Positions 5,301 to 7,506 of a DNA stretch of 7,506 bases are shown piece after piece. How positions within the stretch are numbered: position 1 is the first letter of the stretch; each line of letters opens with the position of its first letter. The translations under genes and the position numbers were made by a program. The DNA is from Candidatus Aenigmatarchaeota archaeon (GTDB lineage: Archaea > Aenigmatarchaeota > Aenigmatarchaeia > QMZP01): NCBI GenBank assembly GCA_003663415.1, contig QMZY01000038.1, forward strand, positions 1-7,506. Direction: 5' to 3'. Below the pieces are notes generated by a model. That model ran no database searches and was not told the DNA's origin. It saw only the letters and a list, made by a program, of their open reading frames with translations.

Positions 5301-6591
5301 TGTTTTGGTTGTTGTGTTCTCTTCTGTGTTTTTGAAAAGAAAACTGTATATTTTGTGGGTTAGAAAACAGCTGGAGAAGTTAAAAATAGAGGAAAGGGAA
5401 ATAAGAAAGCTTATGAAAAATCTGCAAAAACAGCATTTTGAGGAAAAAAGCATAAGCAAATCCGAGTATTACAGAATGATGTATGTATATGAAAAAAGGC
5501 TTGCTGACATAAAAAAACTGAAAGCAAAATTTTCTTCAAAACTAATTGGTGCGTTTGGAAGCAAGAGGGTTTTAAAGTCATTGAAGGAAGAAGAAAAAAG
5601 AATAAAAGAAATTATGGAAGACACACAGCTAAAATATTTCCATATGCAAAGCATAAGCAGGTCTTCTTATTTAGAAACCATGAGGGCTTTAAGAGAAGAG
5701 TTGCTTGATATTAAAATGAGAATAAAAGAGATTGTATCTTCTATGGGGGAGAAAGAGAAATGGAAATACAGGATAAAGGAAGCTGGTCTTGCGGTTGTGT
5801 TTGTTTTTTTGTTATCCAGCCTGTTTGGTGCTGTGTGTGTGAAAGGGGATTTGATTATTGGAACAGAAAATTCTTCTTTGCATGCAATTCATCAAGCTGA
5901 AAACTATATAAAAGAAATGGTTGCTATGGGTTTTGGTGTTTCTTATGCAAACGATACATTGAACGAAGCAAAACATCAATTCAAGATTGGAAACTATATA
6001 GGAGCAGAAACGCTTGCGAGATATGTTAAAGATATAAAAGACAGTGCAATTCGGGTTGACAAGCTTATAGACAGAATAGAAAAAAGGATTTATGAGGCAG
6101 AATCAAAAGGTATTAATGTTTCTTCTGCAAAAACTCTTTTTTCTTCTGGAATAGAGGAGTTTGAAAATGAAAGGTATGTTAATGCAGAGAATCTATTAAA
6201 CCAAGCAGAGAACAAGGTAGAAGAAGCGGAAGCGGAATTTTATATGAAAATGGTTATGGAAAAAAGTGAATTTGATTGGGCGGGTTTTTTAAAAGCAAAC
6301 CTGATTGTTATATTGCTTCTGGGTGCTGGTTTTTTTATTACGGTTTTTGTTGGTTACAGAGAAATGAGGATAAGGAGAATAAAAAAATCTATAATAAAAC
6401 TTGAAAATGAGAAAAAGAGCTTAAAGCTTCTTATGAAAGAGGCGCAGGAAGCATATTTCAAATATAAAACAATGGGTAAAAGTGAATACGAACGCGCTAT
6501 GGAAATATACCAGCTAAGGCTTGCAAAAATAAAAAAAGAGGTTCCTGTTTTGCTTAAATTGTTAGGGGACTTAAAGCTTAAGAAATTTTAA
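2374..6591 (+). CDS. Giant multidomain surface membrane protein (Ig-like, LamG, helical repeats, duplicated receptor-like module)
   Basis: A 1405-residue protein starting MYGKKIIIKS. A TTG nine bases upstream (2365) is possible, but the ATG gives a normal signal peptide (residues 1-27, ending GVLA-Q). Order of parts: Ig-like half (28-84), LamG-type jelly-roll (about 85-305, with GTIEFWVRT, GEWHHVAAVWD, MELYIDGT, DATFDELRIS), second Ig half (311-352), Ig-like domains (353-450, 451-568, 569-674), a four-Cys motif (675-694, DGVCGAGC then NDDDC), a Gly/Thr linker (697-714) and a last Ig-like domain (720-833). Then come helical repeats A (837-955), TM1 (965-987), cytoplasmic motif copies 1 and 2 (1003-1048, 1070-1115), TM2 (1134-1156), helical repeats B (1166-1284), TM3 (1304-1328) and motif copy 3 (1343-1388). 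About 40 N-x-S/T sequons before TM1 indicate a glycosylated exterior. Positive-inside charges support motifs inside and repeats outside. The likely role is adhesin, surface sensor or envelope scaffold; the specific ligand is unknown. Confidence 0.88.
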   Translation: MYGKKIIIKSNVFLFLFFILFSSGVLAQVNVTLVNPENGYIFINTTNITFNCTATGDAVYNITLYHNLTGTWEANQTQVFGEFVWDTDSLLLCHYNGDTECLANGSGAATNNASVGFEDAVFFQGATVNDTDILTYATANNFDKNQGTIEFWVRTTYAIDAGSQEDRWFFAIGGEYVGDSYEIYVASDHLVFKIKDVNENDHWIESNILNWQAGEWHHVAAVWDLDGDVGNGEKMELYIDGTADNSDYDTTGVNIYVENIASNMFIGSCDVGSCGSQYVADATFDELRISKTVKTQAEINESYQKGLEDRSWVSATWNVSGVGDGYYVWNCLAYDNDSESNWSLNNFSFSVDVSPPRFNDIYHAPNSTDDVDPGSEINVTVNLTDFSGVDTVILQWKETVWNNVTMVNIGGDLWRGGFSIDVTGGNYSYRIWANDTHSIANTSQTINITAEWDYTWNATPLDFGTVHGKINTIGNLGMLRINNTGDDPLEFTLTHNWPLNVYFNGSANTLSFYLENKSEVDINITIQFSSLDSESSMVININASHGSETPEPVFRQATALINSYSGGPYLDVSLVTLPTTVYQSQTINLSAKVKNIGNETGNETWLNWSLPTGWSVLSGNLSYYIGNLSSGNVAWNNITVRLSPETASAGVFTVYANSSCNGSSDSESETVVVRCSNSDGVCGAGCTYTNDDDCTVPGGGTTTVKEEVRVGGGGVKEQRYGVSLSFPERIDIYRGKESVFTAIVSNTEEGSVIENCSLSVTGYPQIHITISPSSFRVEHGKPKSVEIRIFAPNYTSYGEHLLKIQVKGNGKTVDGEEGEEVKDTKNVLLVIHGVEENETLESIEKAENEINRLKEMGFDVSRLEEIVKEANKSFTKWDYDSAKRLAERILEEKEYLLKAHQVIKELENKIKKAENNGIELNETLVMYELARAAFSRGDYKRAEERGNDALLAYAIESATPNLRLFLYRYWFVIITIVLVVVFSSVFLKRKLYILWVRKQLEKLKIEEREIRKLMKNLQKQHFEEKSISKSEYYRMMYVYEKRLADIKKLKAKFSSKLIGAFGSKRVLKSLKEEEKRIKEIMEDTQLKYFHMQSISRSSYLETMRALREELLDIKMRIKEIVSSMGEKEKWKYRIKEAGLAVVFVFLLSSLFGAVCVKGDLIIGTENSSLHAIHQAENYIKEMVAMGFGVSYANDTLNEAKHQFKIGNYIGAETLARYVKDIKDSAIRVDKLIDRIEKRIYEAESKGINVSSAKTLFSSGIEEFENERYVNAENLLNQAENKVEEAEAEFYMKMVMEKSEFDWAGFLKANLIVILLLGAGFFITVFVGYREMRIRRIKKSIIKLENEKKSLKLLMKEAQEAYFKYKTMGKSEYERAMEIYQLRLAKIKKEVPVLLKLLGDLKLKKF
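4882..6225 (+). repeat. Duplicated extracellular helical modules (protein-level repeat)
   Basis: Residues 837-955 (4882-5238) and 1166-1284 (5869-6225) of the giant protein align without gaps over about 119 positions with about 30 identities by eye, including shared AEN, MGF, VS and F-x4-Y-x2-A positions. Each module is itself two half-repeats offset by exactly 60 residues (E847 with E907; E1176 with E1236). Each half contains a pattern A-x3-F-x3-[GW][DN]Y-x2-A, or a relaxed version of it, which resembles a TPR-like helical hairpin. The DNA copies are diverged, so the duplication is old. Confidence 0.7.
5380..6537 (+). repeat. Three copies of a cytoplasmic 46-residue motif (protein-level repeat)
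   Basis: Residues 1003-1048, 1070-1115 and 1343-1388 (5380-5517, 5581-5718, 6400-6537) align gap-free. Invariant by eye are L1, E4, M12, Q16, F20, S28, Y30, M34, L41, I44 and K45; the core reads Q-x3-F-x3-x-[ST]-[IM]-[SG]-[KR]-S-x-Y. Copies 1 and 3 share about 21 of 46 positions. The layout (helix, short turn with I-S-K-S-E-Y, helix) recalls the SHOCT oligomerisation motif, but homology is not shown. All three lie on the predicted cytoplasmic side and are natural docking sites for a cytoplasmic partner. Confidence 0.7.
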
Positions 6592-7082
6592 CTTACACAT
6601 CTTTTTATTGCATCTTTTTCCAAAACATCAATACAAACATTGAAAACATGGTCTTTTATTGTTTTTCCGGACGAATCTTTTATAGAGATTTTTGTTTCCC
6701 ATTTTCCAACTTTAACAGCCCTCACGTAAAATGCAAGGCTTCTTGTTTTCTCTGCTACAAGATTTCCTTCCCATTTTAAATCTCCTTTGAGAAGTTCTAA
6801 GCCTTTTGGAACAGAGACCTGGATTTTTGCATTCCAGTAATTTCCCGGTGTTGTAAAATTAAAAATTAACGGCGTTTCCTCTCCGATGGTTAGAACATAG
6901 TTATTGTTTATTTTGGTTGCTATTGGCATTTCAGTGATAATCTGTGTGTTTTCAAGGGTTGTGACAGATGTGTTTGAGGAATAATAAAAATATCCTGCTG
7001 ATATTAAAAAAGCAATTATCAGAATTGAACAGTGTTTTCTCTTAATCTTTGTTTTTTGAGCATGTAAAAAATCATAATTCAT
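6588..7082 (-). CDS. Membrane-anchored single Ig-like domain protein
   Basis: A 164-residue protein starting MNYDFLHAQK. A basic N-terminus (KTKIKRKH, 10-17) precedes one hydrophobic span (about 18-34, SILIIAFLISAGYFYY). With no clear cleavage site this looks like a signal anchor placing the C-terminal part outside. Residues about 58-157 form a beta-sandwich-like region (LTIGEETPLIFNF, VPKGLELLKGDLKWEGNL, VRAVKVGKWETKISI) similar to the DUF11/NEW3-type Ig domains common in archaeal surface proteins. Cys150 and Cys162 near the end could pair. No Shine-Dalgarno site is seen. Either the TATA box 25.5 bases upstream gives a leaderless mRNA, or translation is coupled to the gene on its right through an ATGA overlap. 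Its stop codon overlaps that of the convergent giant gene. The exact function is unknown. Confidence 0.8.
   Translation of the reverse strand: MNYDFLHAQKTKIKRKHCSILIIAFLISAGYFYYSSNTSVTTLENTQIITEMPIATKINNNYVLTIGEETPLIFNFTTPGNYWNAKIQVSVPKGLELLKGDLKWEGNLVAEKTRSLAFYVRAVKVGKWETKISIKDSSGKTIKDHVFNVCIDVLEKDAIKRCVS
6598..6619 (+). terminator. Double T5 tract downstream of the surface-protein gene
   Basis: CATCTTTTT occurs twice, at 6598-6606 and 6611-6619, just past the stop at 6591. Spaced T5 tracts of this kind are typical archaeal intrinsic terminators. They lie within the 3' end of the convergent 164-residue gene (encoding its D-A-I-K-R region), so their repetition may partly reflect coding constraint. 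Confidence 0.4.
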
Positions 7083-7103
7083 ATCTTGTTTTCAGAACAA
7101 GGA

Positions 7104-7111
7104 TTTATAAA
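7104..7111 (-). promoter_or_regulatory. TATA-like box (TTTATAAA) upstream of the 164-residue gene
   Basis: Minus-strand TTTATAAA is centred 25.5 bases from the ATG at 7082, matching the geometry of the other leaderless starts here. It would lie inside codons for A-I-I-F-I-N if the upstream gene really continues through this stretch in the -1 frame, so it may be a chance match or an internal promoter. Confidence 0.45.
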
Positions 7112-7157
7112 AATTATAGCAAATGGTATGTTGGTTACAAAGGTTCGTTTGCTGGTT

Positions 7158-7192
7158 GTTCCTGATGCTTTGTAATTTATTGTGTCAGGAAC
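7158..7192 (-). other. Possible stem-loop just after the right-edge gene's stop
   Basis: GTTCCTGA (7158-7165) and TCAGGAAC (7185-7192) form a perfect 8-bp inverted repeat. It extends inward by two G-T wobbles and one G-C pair around a 13-base loop. There is no T-tract after it on the minus strand, so it is not a standard terminator. It may be incidental if the region is coding. Confidence 0.25.
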
Positions 7193-7200
7193 TATAAAAC

Positions 7201-7506
7201 TCAGTCTGTTGAATTTGCCATTATCCACACTGTTCCTGTATAGAGTCTTGGATAAACTCCCTTGGGGGCGTCTATCCAGAAGTAAAGGGTTTCGTTTGTT
7301 CCTGCCGGTATGACCTGCATATCCTTGTTGATTCTGTCATATTCATAACTCAGGTTGTACATATTTGCTGGTTGTGGCGGTCCTGGATGGTCTCCAAGGT
7401 TTGTCAAAGACCATTTCGCATGGGAAACATTTATCATTGTGTTATAGCTTGGTGTTCCGTTTGTTAAATCTGTTCCCTTTATCCATAAGCCTTCGACATC
7501 GTTTGA
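7201..7506 (-). CDS. Secreted/surface Ig-like protein, C-terminal part (5' end beyond right edge)
   Basis: The frame is open from the right edge (first codons S-N-D-V-E-G-L-W-I) to a TGA at 7203-7201, giving 101 residues. The Met at 7437 is internal and not a start. Features are sequons (NGT, NVS, NLS, NET, NST) and a stretch PAGTNETLYFWIDAPKG followed by VYPRLYTGTVWI. That is the typical edge-strand pattern of archaeal surface Ig-like domains, where P-x-G-x-x-x-x-x-x-W-I-D-x-P is followed by Y-T-G-x-V. It is thus part of an exported, probably glycosylated protein. The stop comes right after GTVWIMANSTD, and the -1 frame continues convincingly, so this 3' end may be artificially or genuinely truncated. 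Confidence 0.6.
   Translation of the reverse strand, partial: SNDVEGLWIKGTDLTNGTPSYNTMINVSHAKWSLTNLGDHPGPPQPANMYNLSYEYDRINKDMQVIPAGTNETLYFWIDAPKGVYPRLYTGTVWIMANSTD

Larger units (their letters stand above)
7079..7200 (-). other. Open -1 frame segment, probable frameshifted 3' end of the right-edge gene
   Basis: Past the TGA at 7203-7201 the minus strand stays open in the -1 frame. It reads ...LSFIVPDTINYKASG, then TSKRTFVTNIPFAII, and ends NPCSENKI with a TGA at 7081-7079. That stop overlaps the ATG of the 164-residue gene as ATGA, the same coupling seen at 1015-1018. The Thr/Asn-rich composition matches the secreted proteins around it. The -1 frame is also open upstream for at least 30 codons, so the exact shift point is not defined. 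Confidence 0.45.

Noticed and set aside
5743..5745. Internal ATG as the start of a separate downstream gene
   Set aside because: No Shine-Dalgarno site or TATA box precedes it and the frame is continuous with no stop. It is better read as a relic of a fused gene than as an active start.
7201..7437. A free-standing 78-codon gene starting at 7437
   Set aside because: The frame is open upstream to the window edge with matching composition, so the Met is internal.

Overview
The window reads as a gene-dense, AT-rich archaeal chromosome segment. The archaeal call rests on four things: TATA boxes placed so that the first gene of a transcript starts at or near its own ATG (leaderless mRNA), a strong GAGGTGA ribosome site kept for an internal operon gene, two single-domain KaiC-like RecA-fold ATPases, and several secreted Ig-like proteins rich in N-x-S/T sequons with DGVC/NDDDC cysteine motifs. 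The style fits small-genome lineages such as DPANN archaea, but the lineage cannot be fixed from sequence alone. No tRNA, rRNA, CRISPR array, transposase or insertion sequence was seen.

Left part, minus strand (1-1347): the 5' portion of an unrecognised gene runs off the left edge (1-287) behind its own TATA box. Next to it is a two-gene operon reading leftwards: a 110-residue protein with an AbrB/SpoVT-like segment (1347-1015) and a KaiC-like ATPase (1018-347), coupled by an ATGA overlap and a Shine-Dalgarno site. A 162-base divergent intergenic region (1348-1509) follows. It carries one promoter to the left, two tandem TATA boxes 21 bp apart to the right, and a short direct repeat between them.

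Centre, plus strand (1510-6591): a second KaiC-like ATPase is followed after 9 bases by a 1405-residue surface protein. That protein has a signal peptide, an Ig-like domain apparently split by a LamG-type domain, further Ig-like domains, then helical repeats, a membrane span and cytoplasmic coiled-coil motifs. The helical-ectodomain, membrane-span and cytoplasmic-motif block is then repeated. The second copy is introduced by a hydrophobic segment that looks like a retained internal signal peptide, so the protein looks like two ancestral type I membrane proteins fused head to tail.

Right part, minus strand (6588-7506): a membrane-anchored Ig-like protein of 164 residues converges on the giant gene, their stop codons sharing TTAA. 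Upstream of it is the 3' part of another secreted Ig-like protein that enters from the right edge and stops at 7201. The reading frame beyond that stop stays open in the -1 frame and ends in an ATGA overlap with the 164-residue gene, which suggests a frameshift (real or an assembly error).

A speculative unifying idea: a surface receptor or adhesin with tandem cytoplasmic motifs is co-transcribed with a KaiC-like ATPase, facing a second, divergently expressed KaiC-like ATPase and a putative DNA-binding or oligomerising partner. This would be an envelope-sensing or envelope-organising module. The operon structure is visible; the functional link is inference.
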